A stretch of DNA of 45,811 nt from an uncultured Spirochaetaceae bacterium. GTDB taxonomy: Bacteria > Spirochaetota > Spirochaetia > Sphaerochaetales > Sphaerochaetaceae. The translations under genes were made by a program, and so were the position numbers. The notes below the pieces were generated by a model that saw only the letters and a program-made list of their open reading frames with translations, had not been told where the DNA came from and ran no database searches. The stretch is from positions 1-45,811 of the forward strand of contig CALXLB010000025.1 of assembly GCA_944389085.1 (NCBI GenBank). The letters are read 5' to 3'. Of the stretch, positions 25,477-33,783 are shown piece after piece (within the stretch, counting starts at the first letter, position 1; each line of letters starts with the position of its first letter).

Positions 25477-26823
25477 ATGGAAAATCTCGCAAATATCTGG
25501 CAGGAAGCAAGAGCTCAGTTAGAGGATACTTTACCTGAGTCAAAAAAACAGTGGCTAAGCAAAATATCTTTTGAAAAAGAAGAAAATGGAACTCTTTTTC
25601 TTTCTCTTACATCTCCTTTTTACAAAGAAACAACAGAAAAAAACTGCAGAGCTGATATAGAAAATACAGTTGCCGGCATTGCAGGTCATGAAGTTCCAAT
25701 AGAATTTATCGTAAATACTGAAAAGAAATCAAATAAGAAACCAGTATCAAAAAACGTAAAGAAAGAAAAAACTGAAAAACCACCTCATAACCCGACTTTG
25801 AATAAACAGTATTCTTTCGATAACTTCATTTCTGGTGACAACAGCAGTTTTGCATTCAATGCCTGTAAAGTAATTGCACAGAATCCTGGAACATCATTCA
25901 ATCCATGTCTGATTTACGGTGGAGTAGGATTGGGAAAAACCCATCTTCTGCAATCAATCGGAAACTATATTGATGAACATAATCCGAAGATGAAAATAAT
26001 CTATACAACAGCCGAAAGCTTTACAAATGAATTCATAGATTCCCTTCTTTCAAAAGAGAAAATATCTTCATTCAAGACAAAGTATAGAAACGTTGATGTC
26101 CTTCTTATCGATGATATTCATTTCCTTCAGAAAAAAGATTCAACACAGGAAGAGCTTTTTCATACATTCAATGAACTTTATGATAGCCACAAACAGATAG
26201 TACTTACCTGTGATCGTCCTATCACCGAGCTTACAGATATAACAGACAGGCTTAAAACTAGATTCAGAAAGGGACTTAATGTTGATTTACAGCCACCTGC
26301 TTATGAAACAAGGATGGCTATAGCGCTGCAGAAATGCAGAGAAAGAAATTATCAGATAGATCAGAAAGTTCTAGAATATATATGCCAGAACGTAAATACA
26401 AATGTAAGAGATCTGGAAGGGGCTCTGACGACTCTCAGTTCATTTGCATCTCTGGTAGGAAAACCTGTAACCCTTGAAATTGCAAAAGAGCAGCTTAAGA
26501 ATTTCATAGTCACTCCTTCCATCAAAAACAACGATATTACTATCGACATGATAATTCATAGCACATCAGAATATTTCAATGTCAAAGAGTATGACATAAG
26601 AGGTAAAAGCAGAAATAAGAATATAACGTTAGCCCGTCATATATCTATTTATCTGGCTTCACTTCTTACATCTTATTCCCTTTCAGAGATAGGTAAGATG
26701 ATGAATGGCAAAGACCACACAACTATTATGTACTCAGTCGAAAAGATAAAATCGATTATAGATACAGATGAATCTGTAAAACAGGCAATTAATACAATAA
26801 AAGAAGAATTAATGCAGTCATGA
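25477..26823 (+). CDS. dnaA: Chromosomal replication initiator DnaA
   Basis: 448 aa from ATG 25477 (MENLANIWQEARAQLE). It binds DnaA boxes and melts oriC. Domain I is at the N-terminus and a Lys-rich linker covers about 80-105. The AAA+ domain has Walker A GGVGLGKT (148-155) and Walker B LLIDDIHFL. The domain IV DNA-binding signature is GKDHTTIMYSVEKI near the end. An upstream in-frame start (25426) would precede the promoter and is rejected. The DnaA-box array lies immediately downstream. Confidence 0.97.
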   Translation: MENLANIWQEARAQLEDTLPESKKQWLSKISFEKEENGTLFLSLTSPFYKETTEKNCRADIENTVAGIAGHEVPIEFIVNTEKKSNKKPVSKNVKKEKTEKPPHNPTLNKQYSFDNFISGDNSSFAFNACKVIAQNPGTSFNPCLIYGGVGLGKTHLLQSIGNYIDEHNPKMKIIYTTAESFTNEFIDSLLSKEKISSFKTKYRNVDVLLIDDIHFLQKKDSTQEELFHTFNELYDSHKQIVLTCDRPITELTDITDRLKTRFRKGLNVDLQPPAYETRMAIALQKCRERNYQIDQKVLEYICQNVNTNVRDLEGALTTLSSFASLVGKPVTLEIAKEQLKNFIVTPSIKNNDITIDMIIHSTSEYFNVKEYDIRGKSRNKNITLARHISIYLASLLTSYSLSEIGKMMNGKDHTTIMYSVEKIKSIIDTDESVKQAINTIKEELMQS

Positions 26824-26824
26824 C

Positions 26825-27058
26825 TTTTCCACCGATTGTGGAAAAACCCTGTGGAAAAAGGGTGGATAAAATGTTAAATGCATCTGGAAAAGATGTGGAT
26901 AGAAAACTGGTTTTCCACAGCCAGTTTCTTTTTTTATTCAAACCGGTGGAAAAGTGTGGATAACAAAATAAGTTTTCCACATATTTATCCACAACTTAAA
27001 TTTTTTTAATATAACAAAATAAATAAAGTTTTCCACAATTCCACACCTCTTACTATTA
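26825..27058. other. oriC-like DnaA-box array between dnaA and dnaN
   Basis: Two perfect TTATCCACA boxes occur, at 26985-26993 (+) and 26955-26963 (-). Near matches are at 26861-26869 (-) and 26894-26902 (-). TTTTCCACA-type variants (two ending TTTTCCACC) are at 26825, 26837(-), 26850(-), 26911, 26946(-), 26973 and 27029. AT-rich DNA (27000-27028) is a candidate unwinding element. The strand bias in codon third positions switches sign at dnaA, supporting this as the origin. Confidence 0.8.
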
Positions 27059-27075
27059 TTACTGCACTTTTTTTA

Positions 27076-27084
27076 TGATATATT
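27076..27084 (+). promoter_or_regulatory. Extended -10 promoter of dnaN
   Basis: TGA followed by TATATT (27079-27084). The leader is about 18 nt and contains AAGGAG (27095-27100). Confidence 0.55.
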
Positions 27085-27108
27085 AATAACTAATAAGGAG
27101 TGACTTCT

Positions 27109-28218
27109 GTGAAATTCAAATGCCAGGCCAGCGCGCTCAGATCTGAAATAGAACTCGCAAATAGCTTCACAAGCTCAAAGAATTCTCTATCAATAGCAAG
27201 TAACGTTCTTCTTGAAGCTGCAAACGATTCTCTAACAATAAAGGCAACTGATCAGAAAATGGGATTTTCATCCATAATTCCTATTTCCGTTACTATTCCA
27301 GGTGAAACTACAATCTATTGCGATAAACTTTCACAGCTTCTGAAGAATATTCCTGATACAGAAATAGAAGTTTCTGATGAAAACGGAAATTTCAGAATCG
27401 AACCTGCAGATGGTACATCTTCTTTCGGAATCGATATGAAATCAATAGAGGCTTCAAAATTTCCGCAGCTGATGGAAATGGATGATTCTCTTTTCTTTTC
27501 TCTAACTCAGAGGGATTTCTTTGATATGATCGATAAAACGACTTTTGCGGTTGCCACTGAAGATTCAAGACACTTCCTTACAGGTGTTCATATGGAGAAA
27601 AAAGAAGAAGGAATCGTTCTTGTAGCTACAGATGGTAAGCGTCTTGCATATGTATGCAGACAATTCGAACAGAATATTCCTGATTTTCCATCTGCTATCA
27701 TTCCTCCTAAATTTCTTGAGCTTATAAAATCAGTAGGAAGCGGTGAAGGTCTTTTATCTCTTGGAATAAGAGAAGGTGTCATATTTGCTGAAATCGGTAA
27801 CAGAATTATCTATTCAGGTCTTATTCAAGGTCCATATCCAGCATATGAGAAAGTAATACCAAAAGGTCTCGATAAAACATGTACTTTTAAAAAAGAGGAT
27901 TTTGAGAAAGCTCTGTCCCTTATTTCAATTCTTGTTGAAAGCAAATCAAAGAGAATATTCATCGATCTTGAGGAAAACAAAATGTTCCTCTCAAGCGGTA
28001 ATAATGAATTCGGTGAAGGACGTCAGACTGTAGCTGCTGCTTATTCAGGGTCAGATGTCAAAATGTCGTTTAACTGTCAGCTTCTTCTTGCACCTATAAA
28101 GAAAATCGATTCTGAATATGTGAAGATAAGTTTCAGCAGGCCATCATCAGCTATGATTTTCACTCCTGAACCTGAAAAAGATTATCTTTTCGTAATGATG
28201 CCTATGCAGATACAATGA
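27109..28218 (+). CDS. dnaN: DNA polymerase III beta sliding clamp
   Basis: 369 aa from GTG 27109, chosen because AAGGAG lies 8 nt upstream; GTG 27100 overlaps that site and is unlikely. The protein starts MKFKCQASALRSEIELAN, as beta clamps do, and has the three-fold repeat of clamp domains, with a C-terminus ending in the YLFVMMPMQIQ motif (compare VVMPMRL). It tethers polymerase to DNA. Its stop overlaps the recF ATG by 4 bp. Confidence 0.97.
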   Translation: MKFKCQASALRSEIELANSFTSSKNSLSIASNVLLEAANDSLTIKATDQKMGFSSIIPISVTIPGETTIYCDKLSQLLKNIPDTEIEVSDENGNFRIEPADGTSSFGIDMKSIEASKFPQLMEMDDSLFFSLTQRDFFDMIDKTTFAVATEDSRHFLTGVHMEKKEEGIVLVATDGKRLAYVCRQFEQNIPDFPSAIIPPKFLELIKSVGSGEGLLSLGIREGVIFAEIGNRIIYSGLIQGPYPAYEKVIPKGLDKTCTFKKEDFEKALSLISILVESKSKRIFIDLEENKMFLSSGNNEFGEGRQTVAAAYSGSDVKMSFNCQLLLAPIKKIDSEYVKISFSRPSSAMIFTPEPEKDYLFVMMPMQIQ

Positions 28219-29300
28219 AGTTTATTCAGGTAAAAGCAGAAAATTTCAGAAATATATCCTTTGCTGATGTTCTCACTGATGCAGAGGATATTGTTCTAAC
28301 TGGGATAAACGGACAGGGTAAAACCAATTTTCTGGAAATCATATATCTCTTATGTTATGGATCATCCTTCAGAACAAACCATCTGAAAGAAGCTATAAAA
28401 CATGGAGAAAACTCTTTCTCTCTTTCAGCTATTACTGAAAATGATAAAGAAATCAGAGAGCATATAAGATTAACATTTTCAGAAGGAAAAAGAAGAATAG
28501 AAATAGATGGAAAGGAAATCCAGGATAGAAGAGAACTTATTTACAGCTTTCCATGTATTGTATTTTCACATGACGATATTCTTTTTGTTAAAGGAGAACC
28601 TGAGAATAGGAGAAGATTCTTCGATCAGATGATGAGTCTTTATTCACCTTTATTCCTTGATTCTCTGCGCTCATATCGCACAGTGCTATTGCAGCGCAAT
28701 GCAGCAATAAAACAAGGCAATAAGACAATAATAGGTTTATATGATAAACGTCTTGCCCTTTATGGTCTTGAGATAATGAAGGAAAGAGCTGAAGCTATAT
28801 ATGGGTTCAATTCTGTTTTTCCTGATCTGTTCAAGGAAATTTCAGAAACTAACTTGAATATAACTGTAAAGTATCAGCCTTCCTGGAAGATGGAAGATAG
28901 TGATGAGATAGTAAGTTATCTTGAAGACAATGTAGAAAGAGATATTATCCTTTCAACTACATCAAGCGGACCTCATCGTGATAGATTCACAGTTATGTCC
29001 GATGATGTACCGTTTTCTTCTGTCGGATCTACAGGACAGATAAGATTAGCTTCAATTCTCTTCAGAATCGCAGAAGCTAAGTATTTTTTCCAGAAAACAG
29101 GAAAAAAACCTCTTTTGCTTATAGATGATGTGCTTCTTGAACTTGATAGTAAGAAAAGAGGTGCAGTTCTTTCATCACTTCCTGAGTATTCTCAGGCTTT
29201 TTATACTTTTCTTCCATCAGAAAGCTATTTTTCAGAACATAAAGAAAATGCTTTACAATATGAAGTATCAGAAGGAGAGTTTTCTGTTGATAGAAGTTAA
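28215..29300 (+). CDS. recF: DNA replication and repair protein RecF
   Basis: 361 aa. RecF is an SMC-like ATPase acting at gaps with RecO and RecR. Walker A GINGQGKT is at 30-37, the ABC signature lies in FSSVGSTGQIRLASILFRIAEA, and Walker B is KPLLLIDDVLLELD. The ATG overlaps the dnaN stop (ATGA), so translation is probably coupled. The 3' end overlaps the next gene by a few codons. Confidence 0.96.
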   Translation: MKFIQVKAENFRNISFADVLTDAEDIVLTGINGQGKTNFLEIIYLLCYGSSFRTNHLKEAIKHGENSFSLSAITENDKEIREHIRLTFSEGKRRIEIDGKEIQDRRELIYSFPCIVFSHDDILFVKGEPENRRRFFDQMMSLYSPLFLDSLRSYRTVLLQRNAAIKQGNKTIIGLYDKRLALYGLEIMKERAEAIYGFNSVFPDLFKEISETNLNITVKYQPSWKMEDSDEIVSYLEDNVERDIILSTTSSGPHRDRFTVMSDDVPFSSVGSTGQIRLASILFRIAEAKYFFQKTGKKPLLLIDDVLLELDSKKRGAVLSSLPEYSQAFYTFLPSESYFSEHKENALQYEVSEGEFSVDRS

Positions 29301-29568
29301 GGATATAAAAGATCTCGTAAAAGCTTATGTAGACAGAACTATCTCTGCAGAAGGCAATTATCATAGAAAATGGCCTGTAATAGCAGGACCATATCTTCGT
29401 ACTGTAACTTCTTTTGCTAAGATGGACGGCTCTATAATATGCATCTATGCTAAAGGTTCATCAGCAAGAACAAGGGTGATGTTGGAAAAAAGAAGGATAA
29501 TTTCAGATTTCAATAAAGAATTCCCATCTGCAAATGCTGATGATTTAAAGATTATAAAAATGATATAA
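29287..29568 (+). CDS. DUF721 protein, DciA-like helicase loader candidate
   Basis: 93 aa from TTG 29287, which follows AAGGAG by 9 nt; ATG 29260 in the same frame (102 aa) is the alternative. It shows the DUF721 pattern: an N-terminal helix (DLVKAYVDRTI), a central Trp-Pro (KWPVIAGPYLRTVTSF), a strand-rich part (GSIICIYAKGSSAR) and a C-terminal helix. DUF721/DciA proteins load the replicative helicase in bacteria without DnaC/DnaI. Location directly after recF fits. It is short for the family, so the call is moderate. Confidence 0.65.
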   Translation: MIEVKDIKDLVKAYVDRTISAEGNYHRKWPVIAGPYLRTVTSFAKMDGSIICIYAKGSSARTRVMLEKRRIISDFNKEFPSANADDLKIIKMI

Positions 29569-29578
29569 TAAGTATGGG

Positions 29579-29607
29579 TTGACCTGTGATGCTGTGTTTG
29601 TTAGAAT
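29579..29607 (+). promoter_or_regulatory. rpmH operon promoter
   Basis: TTGACC (29579-29584), 17 bp, TAGAAT (29602-29607). The leader to rpmH is about 67 nt, with TTGGAG before the ATG. Confidence 0.6.
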
Positions 29608-29680
29608 CCCATAATCGGGCATAAAGACAGCCATAATCTGATATTAACCGCTTTAGGGCGATGTATTTGGAGTATATCAA

Positions 29681-29848
29681 ATGAGTAACAAAGGAAAGAG
29701 AACCTATCATCCTAGCAAGATGAAGAGGACAAGAAAGTTCGGTTTCCGTGCAAGAATGGCCACAAAGGGTGGACGCCTTGTACTTGCTCGCCGCAGAGCT
29801 AAGGGCAGACATAGCCTCACAGCTAGCGATGAGAAGAAGCCTTACTAA
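29681..29848 (+). CDS. rpmH: 50S ribosomal protein L34
   Basis: 55 aa. The core [20 protein letters not shown] then [17 protein letters not shown] is unmistakable L34. The C-terminus extends a little past the usual end (TASDEKKPY). It is the first gene of rpmH-rnpA-yidC-jag. The last 20 bp overlap the rnpA start in another frame, which accounts for the C-terminal extension. Confidence 0.97.
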   Translation: MSNKGKRTYHPSKMKRTRKFGFRARMATKGGRLVLARRRAKGRHSLTASDEKKPY

Positions 29849-30191
29849 GACAGAAATCATCAGGAAGAAAGAAGAGATCAATCGCATTTTCAGGCATGGA
29901 CATTCATCATCATGCAGGGGAATGCGATTAATCAGTCTTAACAACAATCTGAGTTTTGACCGTATTATAGTTATTCCGGCTAAACATTTTGGTAATGCAG
30001 TTGAGAGAAATAAAGCCCGCCGCAGAGCTAAAGAAATATTCCGGAATTATGAAGGAAGAATAAGCTCAGAACAGCCTGTGGAAGATAAAGGACTTGATTA
30101 TGTTCTTGTCCTGTATCCTGGTAAGGTTTCTACCTTTTCCTTGCTTGAGTCCGGCTTTAAGGAGCTTCTGGACAGGTCTAGGCGGAAATAG
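29829..30191 (+). CDS. rnpA: Ribonuclease P protein component
   Basis: 120 aa from ATG 29829 ([21 protein letters not shown]). The RNR motif region [17 protein letters not shown] is present. It is the protein cofactor of the RNase P ribozyme that trims tRNA 5' ends. The start lies inside rpmH with no clear Shine-Dalgarno, so it is probably translated by coupling. A longer in-frame extension to 29748 lies over rpmH and is rejected. No yidD was found between it and yidC. Confidence 0.93.
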   Translation: MRRSLTKTEIIRKKEEINRIFRHGHSSSCRGMRLISLNNNLSFDRIIVIPAKHFGNAVERNKARRRAKEIFRNYEGRISSEQPVEDKGLDYVLVLYPGKVSTFSLLESGFKELLDRSRRK

Positions 30192-30268
30192 TTCCCGTTC
30201 CTTCTCATCAGCAGAGATCTTCATTGCAGCTTACGGATACATATCTTCCCATCTTTCAAGGAGAAAAG

Positions 30269-32056
30269 ATGGATAGAAATACTATTATAGCGATAGTGCT
30301 GTCCGTAATAGTCATTACTGTCGGAATGGGTATTCAGACTGCATTCTTTGCACCGGAATTGCCACCAGAGCAGGTGGAGACATCATCTGTAATTGATAAC
30401 ACAGTGCTTCCAGAGTCATCGGGAAGCAACATAATAGCTGTTGGAGAAGAGCCTGATTCTGCCCCATTTGATGTTTCAGCTGGTTCTTATATTATAACAT
30501 TCGATCCTCGTGGAGCTTCTGTAAAATCAATAAGACTTGCAGAACACCTTGATAACGGAGAACCTGTAGAGCTTATTTTCAGAGATGATACCGATGAAAA
30601 TGCTTTTATGCTCTATATCGGCGGTGATAATTCAAAACCCGTTGATTCTGTTTTCAGCCATAGTGAGAGAGTAAATTCAAATGGTCTTCATATAGTTTCT
30701 TTCTCACGTGATTTCACTACAGAAGATGGCAAGCCTTTTACTATCAAAAAGGATTTTGCAATCCCTGAGAATGAGGAATATATGATACAGCTGTCTGTAT
30801 CAATCAGCACACCTGATGGATCTGCTATTCCTATAAACGTATCTTCTGACATGTATACACTCTCTGTTGGTCCTCAGATTGGGCCATCGTTTGAGTCTAT
30901 TTCGAATAATTATGACTATAGAAGAGTCTCTGTACGTTATGATGGAAAAGGAAAGAATGATGTCAGATTCAGTAATGGAATGTTCAGATCTGATGAAGAT
31001 AAGAATGTAGATTGGATAGCTCTTTCAGGTAAATATTTTACCTTTATGCTTATTCCTGAAAATGATTCAATAATATCCTCAGCATGGAGTACTGAAACAT
31101 CTTCTGATACAGGAGTACCACAGGAGGATATTATTTATCTTTCTAGAAGTGCTTCTTCTGAGTCATCAATACAGGATATGTATTCTTTCTATGCGGGCCC
31201 GAAGGTAAAGAACAGCCTCTCAATTTATGATGATGCGGATAATAATATTTTCCGTATTGAAGGACATGAACTTACTGAAATCATTGATGGCAGCTGGCTT
31301 TCATGGCTTGAGAATATTCTGAACTGGGTTCTCCAGCTTTTCTATAAGATCATTCCGAACTATGGTGTTGCTATCATCTTGCTTACTATTCTTGTCAAAC
31401 TGCTTCTTCAGCCGCTTGCAAAGAAGGGTATGGATTCCAATGCGAAGATGGGAGCTCTTACACCGAAACTCAATGAGATAAAGGAAAAATATCCTGATGA
31501 TCCAGAAGCACAGAACGCAGCTATGGCTAAGCTTTATAAGGAAGAAGGAATCAATCCTATGGGTTCATGTCTGCCGATGCTGATTCAGTTCCCTATCTTC
31601 ATTGCTCTCTATGGTCTGCTCAATACCAATTTCGATCTTCGTGGATCTATGTTTATTCCGGGATGGATACCTGATCTCTCCATTCCTGATACTATCTTTA
31701 CACTGCCGTTCGCGATACCGCTTCTTGGAAGTCAGATACATCTTCTTCCTATTCTCTATACGATATCAATGATCTTCTCGATGAAGATAACACAGATGGG
31801 AAGCCAGGCAAATGCCGGAAGCCAGGCAGGTATGATGAAGTTTATGACTTATGGTATGCCTATTATTTTCTTCTTCATCATGTACAATGCACCTTCTGGT
31901 CTTCTTCTTTACTGGTCAACTGTGAACGTTATCTCAATAGGACAGCAGATTTTCGTCAATAAGAAGAAAAAAGATGTATACGCTGAAGAAATTGCAGAGC
32001 GTGATGCAGAGAAAGCTGCTAAGAAAGAAGCAAAAAGAAAGAACAGGAGAAAATAA
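30269..32056 (+). CDS. yidC: Membrane protein insertase YidC
   Basis: 595 aa from ATG 30269, with AAGGAG 5 nt upstream. It is the long diderm form: an N-terminal membrane segment (TIIAIVLSVIVITVGMGI), a large periplasmic domain (about 60-340), then the conserved insertase core (YGVAIILLTILVKLLLQPL, NPMGSCLPMLIQFPIFIALYG-type motif, APSGLLLYWSTVN) and a basic tail. It inserts and folds inner-membrane proteins alone or with SecYEG. It is co-transcribed with rnpA and jag. Confidence 0.96.
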   Translation: MDRNTIIAIVLSVIVITVGMGIQTAFFAPELPPEQVETSSVIDNTVLPESSGSNIIAVGEEPDSAPFDVSAGSYIITFDPRGASVKSIRLAEHLDNGEPVELIFRDDTDENAFMLYIGGDNSKPVDSVFSHSERVNSNGLHIVSFSRDFTTEDGKPFTIKKDFAIPENEEYMIQLSVSISTPDGSAIPINVSSDMYTLSVGPQIGPSFESISNNYDYRRVSVRYDGKGKNDVRFSNGMFRSDEDKNVDWIALSGKYFTFMLIPENDSIISSAWSTETSSDTGVPQEDIIYLSRSASSESSIQDMYSFYAGPKVKNSLSIYDDADNNIFRIEGHELTEIIDGSWLSWLENILNWVLQLFYKIIPNYGVAIILLTILVKLLLQPLAKKGMDSNAKMGALTPKLNEIKEKYPDDPEAQNAAMAKLYKEEGINPMGSCLPMLIQFPIFIALYGLLNTNFDLRGSMFIPGWIPDLSIPDTIFTLPFAIPLLGSQIHLLPILYTISMIFSMKITQMGSQANAGSQAGMMKFMTYGMPIIFFFIMYNAPSGLLLYWSTVNVISIGQQIFVNKKKKDVYAEEIAERDAEKAAKKEAKRKNRRK

Positions 32057-32059
32057 AAA

Positions 32060-32755
32060 ATGCAGAAAGAATATGAAGGAAGAACAGAACAGGAAGCTAT
32101 AGATAAAGCTATAAGGGAATTAGGCCTTGATCGAGACCAGTTTGATGTTGAGATTCTTGAAAAAGAAAAGAAAGGTCTCTTCAGAAAAGGGAACGTTAAG
32201 ATAAGAGTCTATTATGGTGAGGCTTCTGATGAGAGGGAAGAAGAGCCTGTGGAAGAGGAAGAAATCAGTAAAGAAGTAAAGGAAGATCATAATCCCGAAC
32301 CTCAGAATGATAATGAGAGAAAGATTCTCGAATTTCTTGATACTCTCATCATGAAGATGGGATATACAGGTAAATCATCCATCTCATTCCGTCGTGATTC
32401 AAAGATAGGTATAAGCATCTCAAGCGATGATTCTTCTATTATTATCGGGCGTAAAGGCAAGAATCTTGATGCAATCCAGCTTATCACAAATGTATATGCA
32501 GGAAATCTTGATCCAGATATCAAGGTGGTTCTTGATAGTGAGAACTATAGAATGAGGCATGAAGAGCAGATTATCCGTATGGCTTATAAAACTGCAGCAG
32601 AGGTAAGGCGTACAGGACGCTCGAGACTTCTTGATCCTATGAATCCTTTCGAACGTCGTCTTGTCCATACAGCACTTAATGATTTCGATGGTGTTGAGAC
32701 AAAAAGTGAAGGTGATGGTCTTTACAAACAGGTAAGGATATTACCAAAGAAATAA
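32060..32755 (+). CDS. jag: Jag/KhpB (EloR) RNA-binding protein
   Basis: 231 aa. The N-terminal Jag_N domain (residues about 3-50, QEAIDKAIRELGLDRDQFDVEI) is followed by an acidic linker. A KH domain has the IIIGRKGKNLDAIQLI loop, and a C-terminal R3H domain has NPFERRLVHTAL. In Gram-positives this protein, with KhpA, binds RNA and controls cell elongation. Its position right after yidC is conserved. It starts 3 nt after the yidC stop. Confidence 0.93.
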   Translation: MQKEYEGRTEQEAIDKAIRELGLDRDQFDVEILEKEKKGLFRKGNVKIRVYYGEASDEREEEPVEEEEISKEVKEDHNPEPQNDNERKILEFLDTLIMKMGYTGKSSISFRRDSKIGISISSDDSSIIIGRKGKNLDAIQLITNVYAGNLDPDIKVVLDSENYRMRHEEQIIRMAYKTAAEVRRTGRSRLLDPMNPFERRLVHTALNDFDGVETKSEGDGLYKQVRILPKK

Positions 32756-32757
32756 CC

Positions 32758-32783
32758 AAGGCTCCGGGCAACCGGAGCTTTAA
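32758..32783 (+). terminator. Terminator of the rpmH-rnpA-yidC-jag operon
   Basis: GCTCCGG (32761-32767), loop GCAA, CCGGAGC (32772-32778), extended by A-T pairs and followed by TTTAATATT. Confidence 0.8.
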
Positions 32784-32785
32784 TA

Positions 32786-32814
32786 TTGACAATACGATTC
32801 AATAATGATAATTT
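32786..32814 (+). promoter_or_regulatory. Promoter of the Fur/PerR-type regulator operon
   Basis: TTGACA (32786-32791), 17 bp, TAATTT with an upstream TGA (extended -10). It is overlapped by the operator repeats. Confidence 0.55.
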
Positions 32815-32835
32815 ATTGATAACAAGTATCAATAA
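32799..32835 (+). promoter_or_regulatory. Candidate Fur/PerR operator (overlapping palindromes)
   Basis: TTATTGATA (32813-32821), 5 bp, TATCAATAA (32827-32835) is a perfect 9-5-9 inverted repeat. Overlapping it, TCAATAA (32799-32805) and TTATTGA (32813-32819) form a 7-7-7 repeat. Both cover the -10 and the transcription start, a typical site for autorepression. Confidence 0.6.
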
Positions 32836-32844
32836 GGATGGGAT

Positions 32845-33252
32845 ATGGAACGCAGGAATACGATGCAGAAAGAACTGACATACAATACAGTCATGTCGTA
32901 TCCCGGCCATCCTAGTGCAGATGATGTATATCGTCTGATTTCATCAGAGCATAGTACTATTTCCAAAGCAACCGTTTATCGTAATCTTTCCCTTCTCTCA
33001 GAGGAGGGAAAGATTGGCAGGGTGGAATCATTTGCCAATGGTGAGGTCCACTATGATCATAGAACAGAACATCATTATCATGGTCATTGCATCAGATGTG
33101 GCAAAGTTGTGGATATTTCTGTTCCATATGATAAGATTGATATTCTAGGAGCTGAAGCAATGGAAGATGGTTTTTCAATCATCTCGCATGAACTTATATT
33201 TGAAGGTATCTGCAAGGAGTGCAGAGATAAGGAGAAGGAAAAATGGAACTGA
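32845..33252 (+). CDS. Fur-family regulator, PerR-like
   Basis: 135 aa. A winged-helix N-terminus ([10 protein letters not shown], then [20 protein letters not shown]) is followed by a metal-binding C-terminus with [17 protein letters not shown] and a second CKEC, making the structural Cys4 zinc site of PerR/Fur. The linked rubrerythrin makes peroxide sensing more likely than iron or zinc sensing, but that is inferred. It overlaps rbr by 10 bp. Palindromes over its own promoter suggest autoregulation of the pair. Confidence 0.9.
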   Translation: MERRNTMQKELTYNTVMSYPGHPSADDVYRLISSEHSTISKATVYRNLSLLSEEGKIGRVESFANGEVHYDHRTEHHYHGHCIRCGKVVDISVPYDKIDILGAEAMEDGFSIISHELIFEGICKECRDKEKEKWN

Positions 33253-33782
33253 AAGGATCAAGAACAGAGAAGAATCTTCAGGCGGCATTTGCAGGTGAGA
33301 GCCAGGCAAGAAACAAGTATACTTATTTTGCTTCAAAGGCTAAGAAAGAAGGATATGAGCAGATTGCTGCTATTTTCCTTGAAACAGCTGAGAATGAGAA
33401 AGAGCATGCAAAGCTCTGGTTCAAGTATCTTGAAGGTGGTGATATCAAATCAACTTCTGAGAACCTTAAGGCAGCAGCTGAGGGTGAGAACTATGAATGG
33501 ACAGATATGTATGCAGAGTTCGCTAAGGTAGCTGAGGAAGAAGGTTTCAAGGAAATTGCTGCAAAGTTCAGAGGTGTTGCAGCTATCGAGAAGCATCATG
33601 AAGAGAGATATCTTGCTCTTCTTAAGAATGTAGAGGAAGGACTTGTCTTCTCAAGAGATGGCGAGATGATCTGGAAGTGCAGAAACTGCGGTCATATCGT
33701 AGTTGGAAAGAAAGCACCTGGCATGTGCCCAGTCTGCAATCACCCACAGGCATATTTTGAGCTTGTAGGACAGAACTACTGA
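33243..33782 (+). CDS. rbr: Rubrerythrin
   Basis: 179 aa. It reduces hydrogen peroxide to water with electrons from reduced rubredoxin or NADH-linked partners, a common defence in anaerobes. The ferritin-like diiron domain has [21 protein letters not shown] and EKHHEERY. The C-terminal rubredoxin-like domain has CRNCGH and CPVCNHP. The start codon lies inside the regulator gene with GAAGGA upstream. Its terminator lies inside the convergent merR-family gene. Confidence 0.96.
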   Translation: MELKGSRTEKNLQAAFAGESQARNKYTYFASKAKKEGYEQIAAIFLETAENEKEHAKLWFKYLEGGDIKSTSENLKAAAEGENYEWTDMYAEFAKVAEEEGFKEIAAKFRGVAAIEKHHEERYLALLKNVEEGLVFSRDGEMIWKCRNCGHIVVGKKAPGMCPVCNHPQAYFELVGQNY

Positions 33783-33783
33783 T

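Noticed and set aside
26825..27058. Repeated TTTTCCAC/TGTGG motifs as a CRISPR or tandem repeat
   Set aside because: Spacing is irregular, both orientations occur, and the units match DnaA boxes.
30094..30276. Possible YidD between rnpA and yidC
   Set aside because: A 60-aa frame exists there but lacks the YidD cysteine and CRF/YPTCS-type motifs. It is a shadow of rnpA.
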